Of a stretch of DNA of 64,000 bases, positions 10,771 to 22,063 are shown in pieces. Origin of the DNA: Tupaia tana (Eukaryota > Chordata > Mammalia > Scandentia > Tupaiidae); NCBI GenBank assembly GCA_026018925.1, contig JAKSZU010000009.1:37862194-37926193 (forward strand), written 5' to 3'. Numbering within the stretch: the stretch's first letter is position 1; each line of letters begins with the position of its first letter. A program made the position numbers and the translations under genes. The notes beneath the pieces are model-generated. The model made no database searches. It had not been told where the DNA came from and was given only the letters and a program-made list of their open reading frames with translations.

Positions 10771-10913
10771 ATTATTATTCTAATTTGCTATAGGGCACAT
10801 GTGCTCACCAGAGAGAGAAGGTAAGAAAGCAAGCAGCCACCAGGTCCAGGACTCAAACTGTGATCAGTAATGGGGAAGTCCAGTGCTTTAATCACCATGC
10901 CACCTGCTGGCCC
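10771..10913 (-). mobile_element. Type 2 SINE, host of a nested SINE
   Basis: The pair is enclosed by attggtaacttttta at 10486 and 10917. Confidence 0.88.
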
Positions 10914-11055
10914 GTATTGGTAACTTTTTAAGCAGTCATTCATTAATAATCTCTCACATCCTATAAGAAAGTACCTTGTTTTGTCTTCTACTCTTTAGAT
11001 TTCATTCTTCTCTTATTTTCTCACCTGATTTAATAAAGACAGTTGCCTAAACCTT

Positions 11056-11237
11056 TTAAATAATAATTATTTAATTTTATTCATCATTATCATTATTCTT
11101 GTTATTTAATTTGGACAGAGAGAGACAGAGAGAGTGAGAGAGGGACAGTTAGAAAGCAAGTCACCTGGTCCAGGACTTGAATTGCAATTATCTGTGAAGC
11201 AGTCCAGTGCCTCAACCACAATGCCATCTGCCGGTTC
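11056..11237 (-). mobile_element. Type 2 SINE
   Basis: Flanked by gacagttgcctaaac at 11038 and 11239. Confidence 0.92.
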
Positions 11238-11324
11238 CGACAGTTGCCTAAACTTTTAAGTCAACTGCAGCATGTAAGATGTAGTAAAGATAAAACAATT
11301 CAGGTTTTGATAGTACTTTTGTTG

Positions 11325-11559
11325 CCGTTGTTTCATTGTCAGAATGTGTGTGCACTTGCCAGAGACTGACAGAGGGAGAGGGAGAAAACACTCCCCTGTG
11401 GCGTGCAATTCACCCTCCTTTATTTATCCATCCTATTGGGATCTCGGACGTGTATGCACACTTGGCTGGCATGTTTTATAAGCTGCTGGGTCAGGACTTG
11501 AACCATGTTTAGCTACGTGCGATCCAGCTCCCTTAACCAACAGGCCATGGGGCTGGCCA
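11325..11559 (-). mobile_element. Type 3 SINE
   Basis: gtgtgcacttgccagagact to caggccatggggctggcc. Confidence 0.75.
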
Positions 11560-11589
11560 TTTTTAGTATTTGAAAAAAATTTTTGGGAC

Positions 11590-11842
11590 AGGGTCAACTG
11601 GCGGCATAGTGATTAAGGTGCTGGACTCCACATGGCTAAGCATGGTTTGAGTCCTGGACCTGGCGGCTTGGAATTCCCACTAGGGGCATGTACATAAGTG
11701 CCCAGAATCCTGAGGCGAATGGAGGCGGAGAGATTACGGCTTGGCCATCCCCCCTGGGGGAGTGATTTCTCACTTTCTCTCTCTATCTCTCTGGCAAACA
11801 CACACACTATAGCAAAAAAAATCTCTCAAAATTTTTTTTTTA
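11590..11842 (+). mobile_element. Type 1 SINE
   Basis: caactggcggcatagtgatt to cactatagcaaaaaaaatct. Confidence 0.88.
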
Positions 11843-11845
11843 AAA

Positions 11846-12037
11846 AAAGAGAGAAAAAGTGAAAAATCACCCCCCAGGGAAGATTGCAACTTTTCAATCC
11901 CTTCACCTCCATTCTCCATGAACACATGCCTGGCATGTCCATCAAGCTGCAGGATCTGGGACTTAAACCATGCAGTCAGCCATGTGGGATCCAGCTGCCT
12001 TAACTTAATGATTAACTACCACACCATCAGCTGGCCC
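11846..12037 (-). mobile_element. Type 1/3 SINE, 3' end truncated
   Basis: aaatcaccccccagggaaga to ccatcagctggccc. Confidence 0.75.
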
Positions 12038-12041
12038 GATA

Positions 12042-12312
12042 TATATATATATTTTTTTGGAGAGGTTTTTTCGCTATAGGGCACGCACGCCTGCCAGACA
12101 AACAGAGAGAGACATAGAGACAGAAAGCGAGAAATCACCCCCCAGGGTGGATGGCCACGCCGCAATCCCTTCTCCTCCATTCTCCTCTCGGGATCTTAGG
12201 CACGCATGCACACGTGCCTGGCATGAGTTTTAAGCCACCGGGTCCGGGACGCGAACCGTGGTCGACTACGTGGGAGTCCAGCGACATAGCCATTACGCTA
12301 ACTGCTGGTTCC
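12042..12312 (-). mobile_element. Type 1 SINE
   Basis: Very well preserved; (TA)n at its tail border; flanked by ctggcccgat. Confidence 0.92.
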
Positions 12313-13208
12313 TGGCCCGATGTTGTTTTATAAATGAGATACTTTCAGAATAAGATGACTAAAGGTGGCTGCCATGGTGGGACAATAGGATCTGGTCCAG
12401 CAGGGGATTCACCAGGACTGGGTGAACCGGGAGTACATTGAGATACGTCTTGTCGTTCAAGACTTGTGACACTGAAATGAGAAATTGACAGACCTTGAGT
12501 GGAGGATAGAATATATTGAAGCACAGGTGCCAAAAGGTAAGATTCTCACCTAGAACTATGCCATGCTGCTACTGGGAGTTGCTTTACAGAACACAGGCCA
12601 CATGGGAAAGTCCCCAGCGGTCTTCAGCTCCTTCTCTCCTTAAAGAGTAACAGAGCTTATTCTTGTTTTACTTTTTCTAGAAGCGTGGCTTTTGGGCTCT
12701 GCCATATACATCTGGGGGTGTGATGCGGCATGTGGGGAGAAGTCCAAGAACTCTTGGAAACATTGGGCATTTTACCTTTTCAGTAACATTTTATAAAACT
12801 ACTTGTCAGCCTGTTTGAGGCATTCAGAGCTAAAAGCCCAGGACTTTGTGAAGGCCCTCCTCACCTCTTTCTTTCTTTCTCAGACTTTCTTTAGGTCTCA
12901 TTGCCTCTGCACTGATTCTATAAAAAGCTTTTTCACTTCCTCGCCTTTGGTGGGAGGTGGGGAGAAGTCCTGGCTCAGACTCTCATGCCCTGATATAATG
13001 GCTGCCAGAGAATGTTGTTGCTAACCTACCAGTTTCTTGTCATTTGGGAGAGGTCAAGGCCAGCCCCCCACTTGGCTTGAAAGGACATTGTGAGTTTTCT
13101 TTCTGTGACTTGGGGTGTCTGTGCCTCCCATGTTTCCCTAATGAACTCCTCAACTTAAAAAAAAATGAGATGACTAGAGTTTGGAGAATGATAAAAGTGA
13201 TATATTTT
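12313..13208. other. LRCH2 intron, unassigned GC-richer block
   Basis: Least AT-rich unmasked stretch in the window, without a SINE. Short ORFs occur but none has family likeness or good splice borders. It may be an old LTR or DNA-transposon remnant. Confidence 0.5.
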
Positions 13209-13299
13209 GGGCCACCAGGTGGTTCAGAGGTTAAGGCCACTGGTTAATGCAGCTGACTGCATGGTTTGAGTCCTGGACCTGGTAGCTTGAAAATATACT
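13209..13299 (+). mobile_element. SINE head, left part of a split SINE
   Basis: gccaccaggtggttcagagg and the B-box region ggtttgagtcc. The rest of the same SINE resumes at 13731 after the L1 insertion. Confidence 0.75.
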
Positions 13300-13304
13300 G
13301 GGCA

Positions 13305-13725
13305 GCCATAACAGACAACAAAGCCCAGGCATTTGATAGAAAGTGGACGAACATGGAAGATTTGTTGCTGAGTGAAGCAAGTCAGGCTATGAAAGAAAGA
13401 CATTGTATATCCGCACTCTGTGGTAGAGACTGAAAGACTGGAGGACAGAAAAGCATTGAAAATTGTTATGGACATTGGGGACAAAGTGGAAGAAGAGTGG
13501 GAGGGGAAGAGTGCAGGAAAGAAAATTTGGGGAAAATGGAGAAGAAATTTGTGGGACACAGATATGGTTTGTTGCCTGTTGGTGATGTCATGTATAGTAT
13601 TCTCAACTCACCTGCTGTGTGATCTATATCATGTTGGGTAAAATCTCTTTACAAACTAAATGATGTATAATTATTGAATGTGTAAATAATGATAAATAAT
13701 AATAATAATAAATTTAAAAAGAAAA
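13305..13725 (+). mobile_element. 5'-truncated L1 3' end inserted in a SINE
   Basis: The segment gaacatggaagatttgttgc, then gagtgaagcaagtcaggct and gaaagacattgta resembles mammalian L1 3' UTRs. It ends in an A/T-rich tail with AATAAT repeats. It is bounded by gaaaatatactgggca (13289-13304) and gaaaacacactgggca (13726-13741), an imperfect 16-bp duplication of SINE sequence. The short ORFs inside are not genes. Confidence 0.7.
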
Positions 13726-13730
13726 GAAAA

Positions 13731-13895
13731 CACACTGGGCACATTTACATGCGTGCCCAAAATCCTGAGAAGAGAATGGAGGAGAAGGCATTTCAGTTTG
13801 ACCATCCCCCCGGGGGAGTGATATCTCACTTTCCTTCTCTCTCTACCTCTTTGTCTTTGTCTCTCTCCAGCGAGCACACAAACACTCTAGCCAAA
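13731..13895 (+). mobile_element. SINE body, right part of a split SINE
   Basis: Resumes at cacactgggcacatttacat and runs to the typical end gcgagcacacaaacactctag. Partner of 13209-13299. Confidence 0.75.
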
Positions 13896-14190
13896 CTTAG
13901 AATCAAGAAATATTTTAATTATTTTCTGGCAGATTTGCAAATCTTATTTGAACCTATTTTGTATGTCCTTTATTTAAATATTCTATCTAGAGATCTTGAA
14001 AAGTCAATATGAATAAACTGGTAGAAACAGAATAGTTCTATAATATGAGAAATTTTCCTGATGTTTTATATTTGTAAAGAGAGGCCATATAGAATTCTAC
14101 AATCTTTATTACACTTAAAGTTGGGGAATATGTATTGTTAGATTCCTATGGCCATTGTACATTTCAGAAATTAAAAAATGGTTATATATT

Positions 14191-14452
14191 GGGACCAGCA
14201 GTTAGCGTAATGGCTATGTCACTGGACTCCCATGTAGTCGACCACGGTTCGAGTCCCGGACCCGGTGGCTTAAACTCACGCCGGGCGCGTGTGCGTGCAT
14301 GCCCAAGATCCCGAGAAGAGAATGGAAGAGAAGGGATTGCGGCGTGGCCGTCCCCCCTGGGGGGTGATTTCTTACTTTCTATCTCTCTGTCTCACTCTGT
14401 CTGTCTGGTGAGCGCATGCATCCTATAGCAAAAACTTCTCCAAAAAAAAAAA
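14191..14452 (+). mobile_element. Type 1 SINE
   Basis: Flanked by aaaatggttatata at 14175 and 14451. Confidence 0.94.
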
Positions 14453-14589
14453 AAATGGTTATATACTGATGTTCCTTGATTGACAGTGAGGTTACAGCCT
14501 GATAAACCCATGATATGTTGAAAATATTATAAGTCAAATTTAATACACCTAATCTACTGAACATCATAGCTCAGACTAGCCTACCTTTT

Positions 14590-14700
14590 TTGTAATTTAT
14601 TTTTTATTTCATTTTCTTTTATACATTCAGTCACATTATTTAGTTTATGAAGTGAATATCCCAACATGTGAACATTTCTCCCTAAGACTAGCATACCTTA
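14590..14700 (-). mobile_element. L1-like 3' fragment, antisense
   Basis: tttcattttcttttatacat, attcagtcacattatttagt and gtgaatatcccaacatgtga recur almost unchanged at 53670-53730 plus 54000-54040. A shared interspersed repeat, most likely an L1 3' UTR. Confidence 0.5.
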
Positions 14701-14956
14701 AATGTGCTCAGAATGCTTACATTTGCCTACAGTTGGGCAAAATTATCTAAGACAAAGCCTATTTATAATAAAATGTTAAGTATGACATTTATTTAATACT
14801 CTACTGAAGGTTAGAAACAGATCGGTTATGCATAGGTATTCAAAGTACCTTTTATACTGAATGTGAATAGCTTTCACACTATTGTAAGGTCAAACCATTG
14901 TAAGCTGGGGACTGTCTTTGCCTAGTTAGCCATTAATTATATTAATATAGCTAGTA

Positions 14957-15188
14957 GGGGATCAGCAGATGGTGTAATGGCTATGTCGCTGGACTCCCAC
15001 ATAGTTGACCACGGTTCTAGTCCCTGACCCAGTGGCTTAAAACTCATGCTGGGTGCATGTGCATGTGTGCCCAAAATCTGAGAGGAGAATGGAGAAGGGA
15101 TTGCAGCGTGATTTCTTGCTTTCTGTCTCTCTGTCTCTCTCCCTGGTGAGCACACGTGCCCTGTAGCAAAAATCTCTCTCAAAAAAAA
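14957..15188 (+). mobile_element. Type 1 SINE, internal deletion
   Basis: Lacks the ggccatcccccc stretch; flanked by tatagctagta. Confidence 0.9.
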
Positions 15189-15396
15189 AGTATAGCTAGT
15201 ATGTCATGTTTCATACTTAGAGTATACTCAGTATGTTCTTAAATATCCCTTATTTTATATTTTCACATTTTAAATATAAGAATAAATGGATTTTACGTTT
15301 CACATGGTGTTAGCAATTCAAATGATTTCTATTTCTAGAAACTGGCATAACTTATATTCTGCCTTTTTGTATAACCATGTTTGTGTCCCTTTTCAG

Positions 15397-15504
15397 ACTT
15401 GAGAAGGAGCAGTTACTTACAGAGGAAGAAGAGGATGATTTGAAGGAAGTAACTGATTTGAGGAAAATAGCCGCTCAGTTATTGCAGCAGGAGCAGAAGA
15501 ACAG
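15397..15504 (+). CDS. LRCH2: LRCH2 exon 5 of 14 in window (acidic coiled segment)
   Basis: Encodes (R)LEKEQLLTEEEEDDLKEV, then TDLRKIAAQLLQQEQKN(R). Acceptor cccttttcag at 15387-15396, donor gtattc at 15505. The Leu heptad-like spacing and the run of Glu/Gln suggest a short helix or coiled coil. Length is 108 nt, a multiple of three, and both borders are the same phase, so skipping this exon would keep the frame. Confidence 0.93.
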
Positions 15505-16076
15505 GTATTCTTTTCAGTAACAAGATTCGAATAGGCAAAGTTTATAATAACTAAATCTGATTATTTAAAGATATTAAATAAAGTATATGATGTTTGAGTA
15601 AGCAATAGGAGCCTCTTAAGATATTTGAAGGGACTAACTACTGAAAAATTGTAGGAAATACTGAGGAAAGAAATGTAAAATTACCTATACACCTACCAGA
15701 AAATACTCATGATCATATATTTAACATTGCTTAGGTATTTCTTATTCCTATGTGCTAAATTATAAAACAGACTGACTTGTTGATACTCATTTTAACTCAC
15801 AGAAGTAGTAGTGTAAACATTTTTAAGTACATGTTGTAGGTAAATAGTTTATTTTAAAAAAAAACAAATTCTGAATAATTTGAGATATGTGCATACTCTG
15901 AGAATCAAGCTGCATTATATAATGGTTGACTAAATCAGTGTGATGATTTGGGAGTCATAGGTTCACTTTGTTCTGTTTCTCGGTCAAGAACCATTTCTTT
16001 CTCTGGTTAGACTTTCTCCAAATGTGTTGATAATGAGGAGGACATTGTGTGAATGAGTTTAAAGTTAATGTGAGTC

Positions 16077-16345
16077 TTTTTTATTTTCTTCTAATTGCCA
16101 GAGGGCATGTGCAGTCTTCAGAGAGATAGATGAGGGTGAGGAGCAAGTGCGGAGGGATAGCATCCCCATCGAGGTGTGGTCATGTTGCAATTCCTTCTCC
16201 TCCATTTTGCCATCCTGTTGGGTTTTGGGTCACAAACTCATATGCTACCCAGAGGGTTTTTTAAGCCACCAGGGCTGGGATTTGAACAGTGTGTTTGACC
16301 ACATGGGATCTGGCTCCCTTAACCACTAGGCCACTGGGTCAGTCT
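16077..16345 (-). mobile_element. Type 3 SINE
   Basis: attgccagagggcatgtgca to ccactgggtcagtct. Confidence 0.75.
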
Positions 16346-16470
16346 CAGTCCATTTTTAATACAGTAACTGTTACTGCTATTTTCATGTACTGAGAGTACT
16401 ATATATATAGTTCTGAAATAATGAAGAGGTGTCTTTGTTGTTGTTTTGAGAAAATAAAAAGAATAATTTG

Positions 16471-16570
16471 GGGGCTGTCCCATAGCTTAGTGGTTAAGGG
16501 AGCCAGACCCCACATGACCAATCACAATTAGAATCCTGGCCCCAGTGACTTGGAAAACATACTCGGTTTG
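16471..16570 (+). mobile_element. Type 3 SINE, left part
   Basis: ggggctgtcccatagcttag; interrupted at aaaacatactcggtttg. Confidence 0.85.
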
Positions 16571-16755
16571 GGGCCAGCAGGTGGCATGGTGGCTAAGGGC
16601 ACTGGACTCCCACATGGCCAACCATGGTTTGAGTCCTGGACCTGGTGGCTTGCTCTCTCACTTTCTCTTTCTCTCTCTGTCTCTGGTCAAATTAAAAATA
16701 AGTAAATAAAGTTAAATAAAATAATTCTTTAAAAAAAAGAAAAGGAAAGAAAAAG
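16571..16755 (+). mobile_element. Type 2 SINE nested in Type 3 SINE
   Basis: Flanked by aaaacatactcggtttg and aaaacatactgggtttg. Confidence 0.92.
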
Positions 16756-16772
16756 AAAAACATACTGGGTTT

Positions 16773-16905
16773 GTACTCATGTACAAACAAATCCCAACAG
16801 GATGGAGAAATGGAGAAGGGATTGTGATGTGACCATGCCCATTGGGGAGTGCTTTCTCCCTCTCTGTCTCTCTCTGGCAAGCACACATACCTTTTGGCAG
16901 TTAAA
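16773..16905 (+). mobile_element. Type 3 SINE, right part
   Basis: tgtactcatgtacaaacaaa to cttttggcagttaaagaaa. Confidence 0.85.
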
Positions 16906-17061
16906 GAAAGAGGAAAATTTTGGAGCACTTAATATGGTTAAGTAATAAGTATTTCACTTATTTGAACGAATAAATGTTTATGGATAATATGACCATGTTT
17001 TGGGAAGTTTCACATTTATTTAAATATGCCTTGAAAGATACCATTAAAACTTATCAAATGA

Positions 17062-17234
17062 TCCAGCCAGCAAGTGATGTGGTGCTTAAGGCACTGGATT
17101 TCCATATTGCCGACCCCAGTTCCAAGTCCTGGACCCGACAGCTTACTTTCTCACTTTCTCTCTTTCTCTCTGTCTCTGCATGTACAAATTAAAATAATAA
17201 TGATGATGAGTAAAATTAAATAAATAATTATTAA
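17062..17234 (+). mobile_element. Type 2 SINE
   Basis: Flanked by aaaacttatcaaatgat and aaaacttatcagatgat. Confidence 0.9.
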
Positions 17235-17284
17235 AAAACTTATCAGATGATAAATATGACATGTTTAAGGACCACAATTCTGTT

Positions 17285-17512
17285 TCTTTCTTTCTTTTCT
17301 TTTCTTTTCTTTTTTAAACAAAGTATAACCATGTTGCAATCCTCCTGCCTTAGCCTCCCTCCTGGGACTAAAGACACATACCACCACACCTAGCTCTTTT
17401 TCAGACAGAGTCTTGCTATGTTGCCTATAGCAGCTTCAAATTTTCTATCCTCCTGCTTTAGCATCCTTAGTTGATGGGATTACAGGCATATGCCACTTCC
17501 CTGGCCTTTAGG
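17285..17512 (-). mobile_element. 7SL RNA-derived dimeric SINE (Alu-like fossil)
   Basis: Read on the minus strand it begins ggccagg, carries tggcatatgcctgtaatccc (compare Alu tggctcacgcctgtaatccc), agcaggaggat and caacatagcaagactctgtct. A short linker follows, then a second, shortened monomer (gtggtggtatgtgtctttag, aggcaggaggattgc) and an A-rich tail. Two 7SL-like units make it a dimer. It is the only one in the window and is well diverged. 7SL-derived SINEs are known only from Euarchontoglires. Confidence 0.8.
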
Positions 17513-17642
17513 TTGAACGGAGAATTTAACTCAACCCTTGAGGGGCCACTTTTTAGGAACAGTCTGGGTAATGGCTCATAAGCTAAATAGCCACCAGGTA
17601 TCTTTTTTGTACAGCTACTGCATTTATAGAATTAAAAATCTT

Positions 17643-17899
17643 GGGACCAGCTGATGGTGTAATGGTTACATTGCTGGACTCCCACATGGCCAACCGTGGC
17701 TCGAGTCCCAGACCCAGTGGCTTGAAACACAGGACGCACATGTGTACATGCCAAAAATCCTAAGAGGAGAATGGATTGTGGCGTGGCCATTCCCCCGGGG
17801 GGTGGATTTCTCACTTTCTGCCTTTCTGTTTCCCTCCATCTCTCTGGTGAGCACATACTTCCTATAGCAAAAATCTCGCTTAAAAAAAGAAAAAAAAAA
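17643..17899 (+). mobile_element. Type 1 SINE
   Basis: gggaccagctgatggtgtaa to cctatagcaaaaatctcgct. Confidence 0.9.
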
Positions 17900-18794
17900 C
17901 TTACTAGGAAATCACAGATCTTTATCCCTTCTCTATCTAATCTAGCTTCATTCTCAGTGTGCATTTTTTTTCTCTATCATAATTTTCTGTCAGCCTTTTC
18001 TGTGATGTTTCTCCTCTAAATATTTCCTATGTTTCGTTTCTCTCCGGCCTTTTTTAATAGGTTAAACTTAGAAGATGGTGTGTGTTTTCCTCCTCCTAAT
18101 ATAGTCTAAGTGTTGATCGTGCCTGTGATTTAAGGGAGTTGATGAAGTAAGTCACCACATAGTGTGTGGAGCTTCAAAAAAATAGTTGAATTTCTATCTC
18201 CACTACCTAATAAGTGAAAGAGTTGTATTTATCATTATGGAAAGAGAATATTGATTTCTTTTAGGAACCTAAAGTGATATATAATTTTCATAGTATCACG
18301 AATAGCATTTTACATCATTTTAGATTTTAATATTGCCATATATTTTTATATTTTCCATTTTTGCTATTATCATGTTAGCTCTTCATCTACCCCTGTGAGT
18401 TAAATTACTCTTTCTATCCCAGATACAACATCAATTGACTAGTTAACATTTATAGGTTTTGTTTTGTAGTAGTTTTGTTGCAATCAATACAAAAGAGCAC
18501 CTACACTGTGCCTTCTTGCATGTACTCATGTTCAGTAATACTGTTATTGGTTAATTGGTTGGTTGAAAATTAAATTTAGAGCTAATAAGAACCATTAATT
18601 TAGTTAAAAATTATGTGTTCATCCTAAATATCTTCTGTTACCCTTCAAGGTATATCCGAAAGTCATTTTCATATTTCTCTGATTCTTTGCATTATTATCC
18701 TTTTCAGATATTAGCACATATGAATATAAGAACTTTTTAGATGAAGTATTACTAATATGCAGTGACATTAATGTAATTATGATTATGTCTTTTT
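17900..18794. other. LRCH2 intron, no recognised element
   Basis: AT-rich, free of young SINEs; no exon or repeat recognised. Confidence 0.6.
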
Positions 18795-18983
18795 AAAAAA
18801 ATTATTTAATGAGAGAGAGACAAGACCTCCAACAGGGTCTTGACATTGCAACTCACCCCTAGCTTTCAACCAACCCTAAATAATGGACACATGAGGGAGA
18901 TCTTCAGACTTGAACCAAAAAACTTCCCACGCGGGATTTCCTCCTAGGGCATAGTGTTTTACTGTTGGCTTCTGCCTGGCCCC
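18795..18983 (-). mobile_element. Type 3 SINE
   Basis: aacagggtcttgacattgca to ggcttctgcctggcccc. Confidence 0.7.
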
Positions 18984-19071
18984 AGTTATGTCCGATTTTT
19001 GAAGGCAGTAAAATATAATAATCTGGTCATAAAGTAAAGAGCATACTTTAATTTAAAAATTTATGATCTAG

Positions 19072-19346
19072 GGACCAGCAGTTGGTGTAATGGCTATGTG
19101 GTTGGACTCCCATATAGTCGACTGTGGTTCGAGTCCCAGACCCAGTGGCTTAAACTCACGCCGGGCGCGTGTGCGTGTATGCCCAAGATCCTGAGAGGAG
19201 AATGGAAGAGAAGGGATTGTGGCGTGGACATCCCCCCAGAGGGTGATTTCTTGCTTTCTGTCTCTCTGTTACTCTCTTTCTGGCAAGTGCACATGCCCTA
19301 TAGCAAAAATAAAACAAAACAAAACAAAGAAACAAAAAAACTCTCA
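19072..19346 (+). mobile_element. Type 1 SINE
   Basis: Tail with CAAAA repeats; flanked by aaaatttatgatcta and aaaatttatggtcta. Confidence 0.93.
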
Positions 19347-19353
19347 AAAAAAT

Positions 19354-19881
19354 TTATGGTCTATAGAGAATTTATATTAGATCCCTAGCCAGTTCTGTTA
19401 CTGGTTGAACTTAACTGGATCTCAGGGTTTTTTTATGTTGAACCTAGTAGTTTTCCCATTAAATGATCTCTTTTCTCTTTTTAAAATATGTTGTTGTTGC
19501 CCAGCTCTCTTAGATGTAGATAATTACAATTTTTTGTTTACTGTCACAATGCTTGAACTTGAGAGCAAAAACAAAACAAAACAAATAATAATTCTGTGTA
19601 GGGATATATACAGCAGTAGATTTGATTTAAGTCCCACCTCCTCTGGCTGTAGATTTTCTTTTTCATAGTATGTTATTGTTTCATATTTCAATTTTGTTAA
19701 TGAAGAACATCAAATCTTATTTAAAATTGAAGTCCAGGAGTTGTAACATTTTTCTTTAGGTTTTAACACAGTAATTGTGATTTGTTTGTTTTCTGTTAGT
19801 CTTGATTAAAAATAATTTGTCTGGATTAAGATTACCCATGCATACTAGAAAATACCACCCCAAACTTCTGCTTTAACTATA
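19354..19881. other. LRCH2 intron, no recognised element
   Basis: AT-rich; nothing identified. Confidence 0.6.
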
Positions 19882-19893
19882 ACTATTTAGCTG

Positions 19894-19897
<4 letters not shown>

Positions 19898-19932
<35 letters not shown>

Positions 19933-20186
19933 GAGAGGTTTTTGCTATAGGGCGCGTGTGCTCACCAGATAGACGGAGAGAGACAGAGAGTCAGAAAGCG
20001 AGAAATCACCCCCTAGGGGAGATGGCCACGCTGCAATCCCTTCTCCTCTGTTCTCCTCTCGGAGATCTTGGGCACGCACACACACGCGCCTGGCATGAGT
20101 TTTAAGCCACCGGGTCCGGGATGTGAACTGCGGTGGACTACGTGGGAGTCCAGCGACATAGCCATTACGCTAACTGCTGGTTCCTA
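19898..20186 (-). mobile_element. Type 1 SINE
   Basis: (TTTA)n tail; flanked by actatttagctgtt at 19882 and 20188. Confidence 0.93.
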
Positions 20187-20202
20187 CTATTTAGCTGTTC
20201 TT

Positions 20203-20673
20203 TAGCTTGCTGTTAGTTGAAAGTGAGTAAAGTGTTGGTTCTCAGCTAAAAGAAACCATGCCTGTACTCGAAAACTAAGTTTATACTGGTAATTGGTGGA
20301 TGAAACTCTCCTAAATTTTGCACAGAATCAAAAAGGGTGAGAAGAGATCCATAAATAAACCATCAAGTTAAATACCTTGTAAGGGTACAGAGCCTGAAGC
20401 TTGTTTATTAAAACTGTCTTCTTTTTTGTCTAATTAAGATGTGTACATTAAGCTACTTCGTTGATAGTTTATAACTGAATTTTTTAAAATACTAATCTTT
20501 GTTGCTGCCTATCTAAATATTGATTATTTATACTTGTATCAGAGTGTATTGAAGTCCCTTTGACTTTGACTATATTGAAATAGCTATTCAGAAAGTCCAA
20601 ATTTTCCCTTCAATATAAGTTGGGAAGTTCAAATAAAAACAAAAAAATTGTCTTTGAAAAATCTATATTGTTA
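20203..20673. other. LRCH2 intron, no recognised element
   Basis: AT-rich; nothing identified before the LTR-like block. Confidence 0.6.
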
Positions 20674-21110
20674 CCGAACTCAAATCAGGCTTGTTTGCCC
20701 AAGTGCTATTAAACCAAACCATAGGTGCAATGTGTGATGAAGGAAAGTATAGCTTTATTGCAAAGCGCAAAGCAAGGGGAGCTGGCAGCTCATGCTGAAA
20801 AGACCAGGTCTCCCTGAAGTGTTCTCTACATGCCTTTTAAAGGGCAAAATTAGGGGCAGGGGTCTCAGTTACATGATCGGTTCAATAGGTCCTGATCATT
20901 GTGGGCATTTTTGTTTGGTGAGGCCTTAGATAATCACATTTCTGTTCAGGTTTCTGAGCCATTCAGTCTGGGGTCTTTGCCAGCAGTTTCCATCCCACAA
21001 AACATCTTATATACTGAAATTAAAACCTTAGCTTTTCTGTGAGAGTTTCAGAAGGCTAATGGTCCTTATTCATGACCAATGTTGTTTCATTATCATAACC
21101 AAAAGCTAAA
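20674..21110 (-). mobile_element. LTR-like sequence, unassigned
   Basis: On the minus strand it has an AATAAA signal (complement at 20754-20759) followed within about 80 nt by an end reading ...gagttcggtaaca. The upstream part is less AT-rich than its surroundings. Consistent with a solitary LTR; family not recognised. Confidence 0.45.
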
Positions 21111-21479
21111 GTCTTACCCCTTACTCTGAGCCATTACGATATAAATGGACCTTGTATTCCAAGAACCTTAGAAAATGCACTTTGCTTTTAGTTCAGTCTT
21201 TATTAATTTTCAGTTTGGAAAATTATTTTTCTTTAACAGAAGGGGAAACTGAGGATCCATCCCTCTTTGCGGGGGGTGGGTGGGTCCCTGCTGGGTTTCA
21301 GTATCTTAAATTAATGTTGCAAGATGAAAAAATTCTACAGATTTGCTCTACAATGTTGTACCTGTAGTTAACAGTTTGTATTAAACACTTAAAGATTTGT
21401 TAAGAGATCTAATGCTCAGTATTATAGGGATAAAGGAATCTACTCTCTGGGATTTGCTGAAAATCACTGACAATATATC

Positions 21480-21730
21480 AGCAGACTAATGGATAAAAGG
21501 CATGCAGCTTTATTTTAACATATACGTGTGCATATGGGAACTATACAAAGTGTGACTCGAAAAGGCTGAATAACAAAAGGTTTTCACCTTATAGAACAGG
21601 GGAGGTTTGCAGTTAAACTAAGAAAGTGGGAAGGGAGGATGCAAAGAATCTTGTCTTTCTGGGCCAGATGTCATTCCTCTAATCTCCTTCCTGTTTTGAG
21701 AAAAGTAAAGGAGTAGCATCAGAAACATTA
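21480..21730 (-). mobile_element. Possible second LTR fragment
   Basis: Contains catgcagctttattttaaca (AATAAA on the minus strand) followed, reading minus, by a purine-rich body. It could be an ancient LTR (ERVL/MaLR age). Borders are soft. Confidence 0.3.
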
Positions 21731-22063
21731 ACTTGACCTGTTCCTGACTTTACTGATGTGAATAAATGTCATTTTTTTTTTTAAGATTAGTTTTTTCAAA
21801 AAATTAACTCTTGTGTTTGCAGACTCTCTGGATAGTTATCACAAAATAGGTGGCATATTTTGGCTCCCCACAGTATTCATACCACGATAAAATAATTTTT
21901 TTTGAAGAGCATGTTTTTTAGAGTAGAAGAAAAATCAAGGAGAGAACCTGAAAATAAAATTACAATATTGGAATATTCTCAATTGGAGAATAAGAGGAAA
22001 GAAATTTTATTTTTTTAAAAAAAGAGAAAAAAAATGTTGGCCTCTTAAATTATTGAGCCAATT

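Noticed and set aside
12803-13024. 73-codon ORF in the GC-richer block
   Set aside because: No family likeness, no convincing splice borders and no partner exon in LRCH2.
14191-14270. tRNA-like sequences with good B boxes
   Set aside because: They are SINE heads followed by the SINE body and A-tail, present in about 110 copies, with no intact cloverleaf. Not tRNA genes.
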